Source: Niastella sp. (GTDB taxonomy: Bacteria > Bacteroidota > Bacteroidia > Chitinophagales > Chitinophagaceae). From it: 64,000 nucleotides of DNA. Both the position numbers and the translations under genes were made by a program. The stretch lies in contig JAGIBF010000033.1 of NCBI GenBank assembly GCA_017744515.1, positions 1 to 64,000 of the forward strand. Direction: 5' to 3'. Positions 7,339 through 14,833 of this stretch are shown piece after piece (position 1 is the stretch's first letter; every line of letters starts with the position of its first letter). Below the pieces are notes generated by a model. It saw only the letters and a list, made by a program, of their open reading frames with translations, ran no database searches and was not told the DNA's origin.

Positions 7339-8289
7339 ATGAACTCAATACCACACATGTTTATTGGCTCGTCCGGCGAAACGTTGAACGTTGCAACAGC
7401 TTTAGAAAGAGAGTTGGCTGGCGAAATAAGTGTCGAAGTATGGGATAAATCCTTCCGGCCGGGATATTATACGCTTAGTGAACTGGAAAGAAAAGCCCGG
7501 GAGGTAAATTTTGCGGCTTTTATTATTGGGCAGGATGATCTTACGGAGTCGAGAGGTGAAATAAAACTTTCACCCAGAGACAATGTGATCTATGAGGCAG
7601 GACTTTTCGCTGGCCACATCGGCGTGCCGAATGTTTTCCTGCTGATCGATGACCAGGGTATAAAAATTCCTACAGACTGGAAGGGGCTTGGCTATATAAC
7701 CTACAGTTCTCAAAAGGAATACGCTGCTATGAGTATCGGGAGTGCAGCCCAAAAGATCCGGAAAGCAGTGGCAGACTGGAAGAAGGAGGCAGAAAATGAT
7801 TTCAAAAATGAGATTATAGGTAGCTGGTGGCAGTTTGTGATCAACCGGGATGAAAAATCGGTGTTAAGCCGGATGGAAATAATACGCCTCCGCAACAGTG
7901 TTAGGATAAGAGGGCGTTCGTGGACGAATGAAGGGAAACTTGTTGCCAAGTACGAAAGCAGGGCGCTGGCGCTGGATGAGGACAACAGGAAGATCTTTTA
8001 CTACTGGGAAGGGGAATACCCCCATTATGAAAAAGCAAGTAATTTCTTTGGGTGTGGTGAAATAGAGTTTTCACAGGATGATGCCAACGGACAATGGCAG
8101 GCTGAAGGATGGTATTCTGAATCCCCACTCTCTAATTTAGATGGAACAACCAGAAACTCGGTGCTATACAAGCGGGCCTCGGATGAACAGGTAGAAATAG
8201 CGCGATCAGAAGATAATCAGCATTTCAAAAAATTGATTGCAGGACTACTAAAGGAACGGGAAAAGTTGATAAAGAACAGGAAATCCTGA
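7339..8289 (+). CDS. TIR-like nucleotide-binding domain protein (PF10137/CAP12-type) with unassigned beta-rich C-terminal domain
   Basis: From ATG 7339 the protein has 316 residues; ATG 7315, two bases after the preceding stop, is an alternative that adds MIHLILII. Residues 5-145 match the predicted nucleotide-binding TIR-like family: PHMFIGSSGE with NVATALE, VEVWDKSF, a GQDD segment, RGE, and SPRDNVIYEAGLFAGHIG. Glu86 in NVIYEAGLF is where the catalytic Glu of CAP12-type TIR NADases sits. Residues 155-275 form a separate beta-rich domain (GSWWQFVIN, RIRGRSWTNEGKLVAKYESR, KIFYYWEGEYPHYEK, NSVLYKRAS), lipocalin-like in pattern, then a charged helical tail. Related TIR-like domains act as NAD-cleaving effectors in CBASS and Pycsar. 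No cyclase is adjacent, so the trigger is unknown and the C-terminal domain may be the sensor. Confidence 0.8.
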   Translation: MNSIPHMFIGSSGETLNVATALERELAGEISVEVWDKSFRPGYYTLSELERKAREVNFAAFIIGQDDLTESRGEIKLSPRDNVIYEAGLFAGHIGVPNVFLLIDDQGIKIPTDWKGLGYITYSSQKEYAAMSIGSAAQKIRKAVADWKKEAENDFKNEIIGSWWQFVINRDEKSVLSRMEIIRLRNSVRIRGRSWTNEGKLVAKYESRALALDEDNRKIFYYWEGEYPHYEKASNFFGCGEIEFSQDDANGQWQAEGWYSESPLSNLDGTTRNSVLYKRASDEQVEIARSEDNQHFKKLIAGLLKEREKLIKNRKS

Positions 8290-8495
8290 CAGGTATTCAA
8301 AACTGCAATCTGTACTCCCTAACAAAACACGTTATATAATTTGGGGGATTTTCGTATATTGGTTTTTGTTTATCTTCTGCATTATTTTCTTTATCCTTTT
8401 TAGTAGCATAGTTAAGGTTGCTGACGATGTTGTCAATTACATGCTTGCCCGCTTGTAGCATGCCTCTAATTTATAAACCTAAAAAATGCTTAACT

Positions 8496-9182
8496 ATGAG
8501 CATCGTTACCGCAAAACACTTCTGGGATTGGTTTCAGCTGAAAAACAATGAATCGCATATTGTCGATTGTAAAACGAAAGAGGAGAGTAGCAAGTGGTTT
8601 AGAGAGCTTTGTAATCACTTGCAGTTGTATTATGACGCCGACTTTCGCCCCTTATTGATCACCATTGAAGAACTTGGTAAGGCGGCCATCATTTTTACTG
8701 CCGAGGGTGAGCATAATTATTTTAATAAAATTGAAGAGTTGGTGCAAACTGCTCCTCAGTTAGAAAGGTGGAGGTTTGTGGCGCTGATGCCTCCGATGCC
8801 TCCGAACGCAACACTCGAAAAAGATTTCCCTTCTATTGACCTGGAGCCCGATGAGTTATTTTTTGCACCGGATTACTTAGAGCCTGTTGATGGCCGGTAT
8901 AACCTTCAGGTGTTTGTTAAGGAAGAGACGGGTATTAATGCAGATGAGATGTTGTGTGGTTTTGCGGCCCAAATAGTTTATAACGTGCTGGGCGAAAAAA
9001 CAACAGGCCTGAATATAAATGAGATCCGGGTCAGTTACCTCGATGATGTGCCGATAGAGATACGGTATACAGTAGTGCCGCTTCCTCAATTGCCCCAATA
9101 CCTACCGATCGAAATACTTACGTCCTATACAATCAATGATCAAGGCGAACTGACGCAAAAACCGTGGGTAGTTAATAAATGA
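8496..9182 (+). CDS. Conserved hypothetical protein, widespread family of unknown function
   Basis: The ATG at 8496 gives 228 residues beginning MSIVTAKHFWDWFQLKNNES; upstream in-frame codons are not protein-like. The layout FWDWFQ, then an EESSKWFRELCNHLQLYYD helix, GKAAIIFTAEGEHNYFNKIE, ELVQTAPQLERWRFVALMPP and DELFFAP matches a widespread family I recall from Bacteroidota and other phyla, often found singly or near polymorphic-toxin immunity genes. The second half (AAQIVYNVLGEKTTGLNINEIRV and PLPQLPQYLPIEIL) completes that family. There is no signal peptide; it is probably cytoplasmic. No toxin gene is adjacent. The gene follows a 200-base AT-rich gap after the TIR-like gene, so it is probably a separate unit. 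Confidence 0.65.
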   Translation: MSIVTAKHFWDWFQLKNNESHIVDCKTKEESSKWFRELCNHLQLYYDADFRPLLITIEELGKAAIIFTAEGEHNYFNKIEELVQTAPQLERWRFVALMPPMPPNATLEKDFPSIDLEPDELFFAPDYLEPVDGRYNLQVFVKEETGINADEMLCGFAAQIVYNVLGEKTTGLNINEIRVSYLDDVPIEIRYTVVPLPQLPQYLPIEILTSYTINDQGELTQKPWVVNK

Positions 9183-9300
9183 TGTAGTTGCTGGTAATAG
9201 TTAACCCCGACAGCATGCACAAATTGCCGGTAGTATGGACCTGACTTAAATGGTGAATGGAATAGAGCCGTGTTTATAATGATGTATCATTCAAAATTAA

Positions 9301-9584
9301 TCAAGCCACTTGGCGTATGCGGACGAACTGGCATCTTCTTTCAGAGGATTGACAGAGGTTCCTTTTGTTTTTAACTTAAAACATGCAAGGTATGTTAAGG
9401 CAAAGTGGACCATAAGCGACGACTTGTCAGGCGTGCAACAACTATGGCTTGATATAGCCTTTTTCCTATTCCCAGGGATTTTTGGGAAATCCCAGTAGGA
9501 TTGTACGTAGACGAAGAAATTAAAAAAGCACTTCAAAAAGCAAAAATCACTGGTATCGGATTCTTAAAAGCAGAAGTTGTATAA
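9301..9584 (+). pseudogene. Frameshifted, 5'-truncated immunity-like gene remnant (Imm11/DUF1629-like)
   Basis: Two overlapping frames together look like one gene end. The first, open from the TAA at 9298, reads LAYADELASSFRGLTEVPF through WTISDDLSGVQQLWLDIAF. The second, after a TGA at 9450, reads PIPRDFWEIPVGLYVDEEIK and KALQKAKITGIGFLKAEVV to TAA at 9582-9584. Adding one T to the run at 9460-9464 joins them into a continuous 90-residue reading. The ending (VDEEIKKALQKAKITGIGF) resembles the C-terminus of Imm11/DUF1629-type immunity proteins. There is no in-frame ATG before the first part and no toxin nearby, so this is probably a decayed remnant. Family assignment is tentative. The flanks 9183-9300 and 9585-9614 show nothing. 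Confidence 0.5.
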
Positions 9585-9614
9585 TTTTTTAACCTGCTTT
9601 TATATACCGTGTAC

Positions 9615-12299
9615 TTACAGATAATAATCAATCCTCAACATCGCCATCCGTCCACGGATGAAATACTGATCGAGCACAGCCTGATTAGCCGACAGGGAAT
9701 ACCGCGTGTAAGTAGCTACATTAAACAAGTTGGTGAGCTGCAGCTTGCAATCGATCCCTTTGGGAGAAAGCCGGTAACGGAGTTCGCTGTCGAGAAAGAA
9801 GTATTGTACAGGATCGCCTTGTGAAGCCCGGCTGTAACTGTGTCGTGCCGTTGCTTCTACTACACATTTCTTCAATACCGTTAAGCCAATGGTGCCATAC
9901 TGGTCAAATCGAAAAGTACGCTGTGTAAAAGACCGCTGACCTTCTTTCAATGCTTTCATCCTGGTATAGCTCCATTGCACGTTGGGCTGATAGGAGAGAT
10001 GGATCTTGTTCAAGGGTTTCTTGAGCAGGTTGCCGGTAAGCAAAACAGTATTGCTGTAAAACGGTTGCAGCGCGTCGTTGATGAACTGTACATACTGCAT
10101 GCGGCTGAACCGGGCTTTGAGCGAAGCGGTGGTTTTCAGGGCAAACAGGTATTGACTGAGACCGCCCTGTATGCCAAAACGGGTAAGCCTGTTTTCATAA
10201 GGCAGGTACACGATCTGTTGAATATTGTCGGTAATGCGCGTCGATAATACGGTTTGGGAAAGCGTACGGTCATACGTGATCCCCACATTGGAAAAAAACA
10301 TTTTGATGGATTGCTGATAACTGTAGTCGAGGTTGAAGGCATCCGTACTTCTTTGAAGGAGTCCGGCTGCATTGGCCTGTAGCATACGGTAATTGGATAA
10401 CAGCGCCCCGCGGTACACATGACTCAGGTCGCCAAAATTATTCCTGCGTTCATAACCTGCAGAAAAGAACTGTTCCGTGCTGATGGTATACCGTGCCTGG
10501 AACGAAGGCGTAAACAATAACCTCGTGGTTCGTTCACGCAGGTTGTAGGCAGGATCGCTGTACCTGATATGTTGCCAGGTGAGTGGCAGTTGTAACGTAA
10601 GTCGCCAGGGATCACGGTTGTATTGCCAGTTGCCTGAAACATACACATCCTGTTTGTTCCAGTGCAGGTCATTGCCGTCATCGCCCGCATACGGAATGAA
10701 TTGCCCGTCTTTCTCCATGTGCAGTGCAGTGGCCAACGGCTGCCGTGATAGCATAAAGCCAATTTTGTATTCCTGGTTTAGCCGGTCGCCGGTAAGCTTG
10801 TAGCCGGCATAAGCATGAGAGGAAAATGTAGGTGTGGTGAGCTGCTGTTGCACTGCGTCGTAATATCCTTCCTGTCCCGGCAGCGTTGCATAGTAATCTT
10901 TACCGATAGACAACAACTGCCGGTCACGGCGATAGCTGGTTTGCCAGCCGAATTCACCGATACCTTTGCCACGTAGGGCGGGCATCCACCGCAGGTCGTT
11001 GGAAAACTGGCGTACGTTTTTGCGCAATTGTTGCGTAAAAGATTGTTCGTTGAAGTCCATGGCGCTTGATCCCGTTTCCTTGCTCCATTGCAGCCGGGTC
11101 ACATTGTTGAAGAACCCACGGGTACGGTTGGCCATTACGGTAAAAGCAGCATTCAATATTGCCGGCTTATTAATGTACGATTGGCGCTCGAGGTAAGTGA
11201 TGGTATCGTTTTGCGTGTAATTGTCCAGCCGGTGAAAATAACTTAGGCTGTTCCGGTCGATATATCCCTGTATATTGGCTTTGAGTTGTAAGCCCTTCGA
11301 AGTGTTGTACAGATTGTTCAGGTGAATAATGCCCGAGCGATTGAAATAGTAATTGGCCAATGGCAAGTCGGGTGGACCGATAGTAGCCATCGATAAGGAA
11401 ACATCGGCGGGAGAGCTGGCCAATGGGGTAGAAAAGGGAGCAGCGCCCTGCGACGCCAGCTCATTGCGGTAATCGACACCGCTGTTGTTGACGGCCAGTG
11501 TTTGCAGCATCTTGATGCGCTTGTTGAGCAACACCGGCGACATGCCTGCTTCATACAATCCCGGCAGCCCGGCGCCACCCTGCAGGCGGGCCGTTAGCTT
11601 CAGGCTGTTCTCATCTTTCAGTACGAGGTTGATGGCCGTTTTATCCGTAAACACTTTATCCTGCAACACCCGTATAGGCTGGTGATGGCTGATCACATCC
11701 ACCCGCTCGATCATTTCTTTCCGGATCACTTTGGTGGCAAGGCTATAGCGGCCATCCATCAGGTCATCACCATGGATGTACAGGTTTTCCACTTTTTGAC
11801 CGTTGAAGTAGATGGTGCCATCGGCCATTATTTCAATGCCGGGCATGCGGCGCAATACATCGCCAATGCTGCGGTCGTCCTTATCGGCAAAGCCGGCAAC
11901 ATAATACTTCAGCGTATCGCCGGATAACCTGATAGAAGGTTGCAGCCTTACCGTCACGGTATCGAGCTGTGTACCATCGGGCTGAAGAATAAAGTCGTAT
12001 TCACTACGTGCTGCTGTTATTGCCAGCCTTGCTTTTTTATAACCTACATAACTTACTTCCAGCCAAAGCGGGGAAGCAGGCGCAGGAATAGTCAGCGTAT
12101 ACTTGCCCTGTTGATTGGTAAGCGCAAACCGGATTATAGTAGCAGAATCATCGATCAGCTTTACGCTGGCCGGGTATAGAGGTTCTTGCGCTTTATTTTT
12201 CACTTGCCCGGTAAGCGTTCGTTGCTGTGCAAGCACGCCGGAAAATGAAAAAGAAAACAACAGGAGGCTACACAGTAGCCGCAGGTCTTTAATCCACAT
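9615..12299 (-). CDS. TonB-dependent receptor-like outer membrane protein (GLPGLI partner)
   Basis: The ATG at 12299 gives 894 residues with a clear signal peptide (MWIKDLRLLCSLLLFSFSFS, cleavage near GVLAQ). A carboxypeptidase-D regulatory-like domain follows at about residues 27-105 (LTGQVKNKAQEPL, NQQGKYTLTI). A plug-like segment comes next (about 115-235: GDVLRRMPGIEIMADGTIYF, NGQKVENLYIHGDDLMDGRY), then a beta-barrel ending in IDYYL. An upstream ATG at 12353 would overlap the previous gene by 65 bases and lacks a signal-peptide start. The gene overlaps the GLPGLI gene by 11 bases, the usual pairing for these receptor-like proteins in Bacteroidota. The substrate is unknown; signalling or peptide transport is possible. 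Confidence 0.85.
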   Translation of the reverse strand: MWIKDLRLLCSLLLFSFSFSGVLAQQRTLTGQVKNKAQEPLYPASVKLIDDSATIIRFALTNQQGKYTLTIPAPASPLWLEVSYVGYKKARLAITAARSEYDFILQPDGTQLDTVTVRLQPSIRLSGDTLKYYVAGFADKDDRSIGDVLRRMPGIEIMADGTIYFNGQKVENLYIHGDDLMDGRYSLATKVIRKEMIERVDVISHHQPIRVLQDKVFTDKTAINLVLKDENSLKLTARLQGGAGLPGLYEAGMSPVLLNKRIKMLQTLAVNNSGVDYRNELASQGAAPFSTPLASSPADVSLSMATIGPPDLPLANYYFNRSGIIHLNNLYNTSKGLQLKANIQGYIDRNSLSYFHRLDNYTQNDTITYLERQSYINKPAILNAAFTVMANRTRGFFNNVTRLQWSKETGSSAMDFNEQSFTQQLRKNVRQFSNDLRWMPALRGKGIGEFGWQTSYRRDRQLLSIGKDYYATLPGQEGYYDAVQQQLTTPTFSSHAYAGYKLTGDRLNQEYKIGFMLSRQPLATALHMEKDGQFIPYAGDDGNDLHWNKQDVYVSGNWQYNRDPWRLTLQLPLTWQHIRYSDPAYNLRERTTRLLFTPSFQARYTISTEQFFSAGYERRNNFGDLSHVYRGALLSNYRMLQANAAGLLQRSTDAFNLDYSYQQSIKMFFSNVGITYDRTLSQTVLSTRITDNIQQIVYLPYENRLTRFGIQGGLSQYLFALKTTASLKARFSRMQYVQFINDALQPFYSNTVLLTGNLLKKPLNKIHLSYQPNVQWSYTRMKALKEGQRSFTQRTFRFDQYGTIGLTVLKKCVVEATARHSYSRASQGDPVQYFFLDSELRYRLSPKGIDCKLQLTNLFNVATYTRYSLSANQAVLDQYFIRGRMAMLRIDYYL

Positions 12300-13161
12300 G
12301 TTCCAACGGATTGTATTGCTTGATGCGGGTGACCTGAGTAGCCTGTGGATCATCTACATTCCTTACAGCCAGTTTGGCATTCGGCGCCCAGGCTGCCATC
12401 ACGGCTTCAGGATCTTTCTCAAAAGCTGTTTTAGCGCGGCTGTAATCCTTCCAGTCGGTCAGGATACTGCGGTCACGGTCCAGAAAAGATTTCAGGGCGC
12501 CTTCTGTGTTATCTGCTGTTTTCGCAGACACGAAAACAAAACTCACTTCCCGCTTGCTATCCTGCGCTTCGAGTATCAGGCCAGGCAGTCCCGTCAGTTT
12601 CCAGGGACCATCCTGGTAAGCCAGATCAGGAGCAAACCACACTTCCCACTTACGGCCGCCATAATCCCCGGTTGCTTTTTGACAAGTATATTGACCGATC
12701 GTTTTTTTATCTGATAGTATTTTCCAGTCGATACGTGGCAAGGCCGTATCGATGCGGTAATACTTGAACCCCATGTGCGCGCGGATCGTTAATCGTTGAC
12801 CGGCCATATCCTTCATCAGTTCTTCATTGATGATGGCGCCATACTTATTGACCCGCAGCAAGGGCCCCCCTGCAACTACTGTGGCCGGTTGTGCGGATAG
12901 CGCTTTTTGTTCCGCCTGAACCTGGGCCTGCCTGAGCCGTTGTTGCTCCTGTTCTTCGTACAGCTTTTGCGTGCAATAGCGGCTGACCTGTGGGCTCAGA
13001 GACAATATCATATTGGCGGTGTATGGATTATCAGGCTGCGCAAGGTCGCGCACATATTTGAACTCATACACGACTTGCAACGACGAATTGGTTTGTCCCG
13101 GAGCTACAAGCGCAGATAGCAAAAACAGGGTACAGATCGTTAATGGTAAAAGTTGTTTCAT
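12289..13161 (-). CDS. GLPGLI family protein
   Basis: This 290-residue secreted protein has a signal peptide (MKQLLPLTICTLFLLSALVA, then PGQ). The name-giving motif appears as LTGLPGLILEAQD after the typical GQYTCQKATGDYGGRKWEVW segment and an APD (WFAPDLAYQDGPW) stretch. The family (TIGR01200) is confined to Bacteroidota and nearly always precedes a TonB receptor-like gene, as here, with an 11-base overlap that implies translational coupling. The biochemical role is not established; it is thought to act in the cell envelope. An Ala/Gln-rich insert at about residues 65-95 (QEQQRLRQAQVQAEQKALSA) is a predicted helix and unusual in length for the family as I know it. Confidence 0.92.
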   Translation of the reverse strand: MKQLLPLTICTLFLLSALVAPGQTNSSLQVVYEFKYVRDLAQPDNPYTANMILSLSPQVSRYCTQKLYEEQEQQRLRQAQVQAEQKALSAQPATVVAGGPLLRVNKYGAIINEELMKDMAGQRLTIRAHMGFKYYRIDTALPRIDWKILSDKKTIGQYTCQKATGDYGGRKWEVWFAPDLAYQDGPWKLTGLPGLILEAQDSKREVSFVFVSAKTADNTEGALKSFLDRDRSILTDWKDYSRAKTAFEKDPEAVMAAWAPNAKLAVRNVDDPQATQVTRIKQYNPLEHVD

Positions 13162-13165
13162 ATTG

Positions 13166-14203
13166 TTATAATTGAAGTGAGGCGATCTCTATGGATTGTG
13201 AAGATGGATGATAAGTATAGAGGATAGCATCATCGGATGTTACAGCAAAGTCCACGGCATAGCTGCTCAGCGTGATCTTTTGTACCGGGGTGCCTTTCCA
13301 GTCGTATACAAACAGGTATTTGCCATAATACAGGTGGCTCGATTCACTGTTGTTGCCCGAGTACAGCAGATAAATATACTTGTTGGTTACTTTTCCCCTC
13401 ACAAAAGCATAGCGGGTGCTTTCATTACGGGCGCTGAGCTCCTTGCCGTCGTTGCCGGTCATTTCCATCACGTCGGGCTTATAATTTTCAGGACCGTTCA
13501 CAATGATCGATTGACGGGTAGTCAGATCGGTCACTTCTATCTGGTCGGCATAGCGGCAGGCAAGTACACACTTGTCGGCAGTGGGCTTCAGGAATAAAAA
13601 ACTTTCATAAGCACTTTTTCTGGCTCTTGACCAGGCAGGGTCGTAGGGCGTCAGCGGGGTGGTGGATTTACTGTTTGTAACATTTACCAATGACAATTTA
13701 TAGGGAGAATCGTAATCACCACTCGCCAGCAACGTACTGTCATTGATCATCTGTGCAGAATAATAAAAGACAGGCACACTGATTTCTCTAACGGCGCGGG
13801 CCTTCTCAGCCGTCGTGTTATTGAAGTTGTACACAACGATCTTGTCTTGCATGAGATCGTACACCCACAGGTTGTTGCGCTGCAGGCCGTAAGAAATGAA
13901 GCCGGCAGACTGTCCATATTGATTACCCACCGGTGCAGCAGAGGTAACATAGGTGGCCCGCTTTACACTCATCACGGAAAAATGATGAGGATGCCCGCTC
14001 TTATGGCGCATCAGCAATAATGAATCGGCATATAGGTCCAGCCCATCTATAGTGGGATCTTTGCTTTTCCACCAGAGCTTGCCGGTCAGTTGCCGTTCTG
14101 TGGGGAAGTTGGTAAATGTGGTATGGGTGGCCTGCTGACCAATAGCCGGCAGATCATATGTCAATAAAAGCACTGTCAGTGCAGTCAGGATGTGGGTTCT
14201 CAT
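13166..14203 (-). CDS. Secreted TolB-like 6-bladed beta-propeller protein
   Basis: The 345-residue protein has a signal peptide (MRTHILTALTVLLLTYDLPA, cleavage near IGQQ). Repeated four-stranded blades include DGLDLYADSLLLMRHK, NNLWVYDLMQDKIVVYNF, DKCVLACRYADQIEVTDL, YIYLLYSGN, KYLFVYDWKGTPVQKITL and DFAVTSDDAILYTYH. This layout, with a final blade containing the FVYDWKGTPV strand, is that of the Bacteroides TolB-like 6-bladed propeller family (PF15869 type). The gene opens an operon with the GLPGLI gene (4-base gap) and the TonB receptor-like gene. It may bind a ligand or protein in the periplasm; the function is unknown. Confidence 0.8.
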   Translation of the reverse strand: MRTHILTALTVLLLTYDLPAIGQQATHTTFTNFPTERQLTGKLWWKSKDPTIDGLDLYADSLLLMRHKSGHPHHFSVMSVKRATYVTSAAPVGNQYGQSAGFISYGLQRNNLWVYDLMQDKIVVYNFNNTTAEKARAVREISVPVFYYSAQMINDSTLLASGDYDSPYKLSLVNVTNSKSTTPLTPYDPAWSRARKSAYESFLFLKPTADKCVLACRYADQIEVTDLTTRQSIIVNGPENYKPDVMEMTGNDGKELSARNESTRYAFVRGKVTNKYIYLLYSGNNSESSHLYYGKYLFVYDWKGTPVQKITLSSYAVDFAVTSDDAILYTYHPSSQSIEIASLQL

Positions 14204-14400
14204 GTGTGCAATATAAGTATCTCAGCCAGGGATATAGAAGGTACCCTGTCAAGGAGAGGCCGGAAGTTGCAAAAGGTTGGAACGCAGAAGGAGATTTTTT
14301 TAAGAAAATAGGGTATTGTGATAAATTAGCAGGATCGAAGCATTATACCTGTGGCAGGTTGCCGTTTCACAAGCCTGTTGGCGTAAAAAAGAAGCAGTTC

Positions 14401-14712
14401 ATGTTTACAGTAGTCTGGAATACACACGCAATAGGTTCGCTCGATATCACAGGAAGAGACATGTGGTATCTGGACGGAGTCTGGACCTCTTTTAATACAC
14501 CGGAATCGATCAGGTTCGAAAAAATGCTGAAGGCGTTTGACTTCCAGGCCTTTCTCAAAAATCCTGCAACGGCATTGCGCATCCATCTTGTACCGGCAGA
14601 CAACCCGCAAAAAAAGATGTATTGTCTGGCAATGATACTCAAAGATCAGGACATGGTATTGCGCCAGGTGGTTGCGCCTGAGGCACTGGATATGTTTTTC
14701 CCTGATCGCTGA
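14401..14712 (+). CDS. Hypothetical protein, 103 residues
   Basis: I chose the ATG at 14401 (MFTVVWNTHAIGSLDITGRD). The frame is open upstream to 14158, but that part overlaps the divergent propeller gene and its promoter region and is not protein-like. The protein is short, without signal peptide or membrane helix, and has a regular alternation of strands and one helix (IRFEKMLKAFDFQAFLKNPA), ending in LDMFFPDR. I do not recognise it. It stands alone between divergent operons, and codon use looks like that of its neighbours. Confidence 0.5.
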   Translation: MFTVVWNTHAIGSLDITGRDMWYLDGVWTSFNTPESIRFEKMLKAFDFQAFLKNPATALRIHLVPADNPQKKMYCLAMILKDQDMVLRQVVAPEALDMFFPDR

Positions 14713-14833
14713 CACGCCTTTTCTGCCCCTCAAAAACAGCTGCCCCGTCAATACTTTTTTTCTGTAGATTCGTAGCAAAATCGTGTTAGCATAAGCCTTG
14801 TCACGTTTGCCAAAAGGAAATAACCATATTAAA

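Noticed and set aside
3933..9584. Integrated conjugative element suggested by the RteC-domain gene
   Set aside because: No integrase, relaxase, transfer gene, tRNA or direct-repeat attachment sites are seen.
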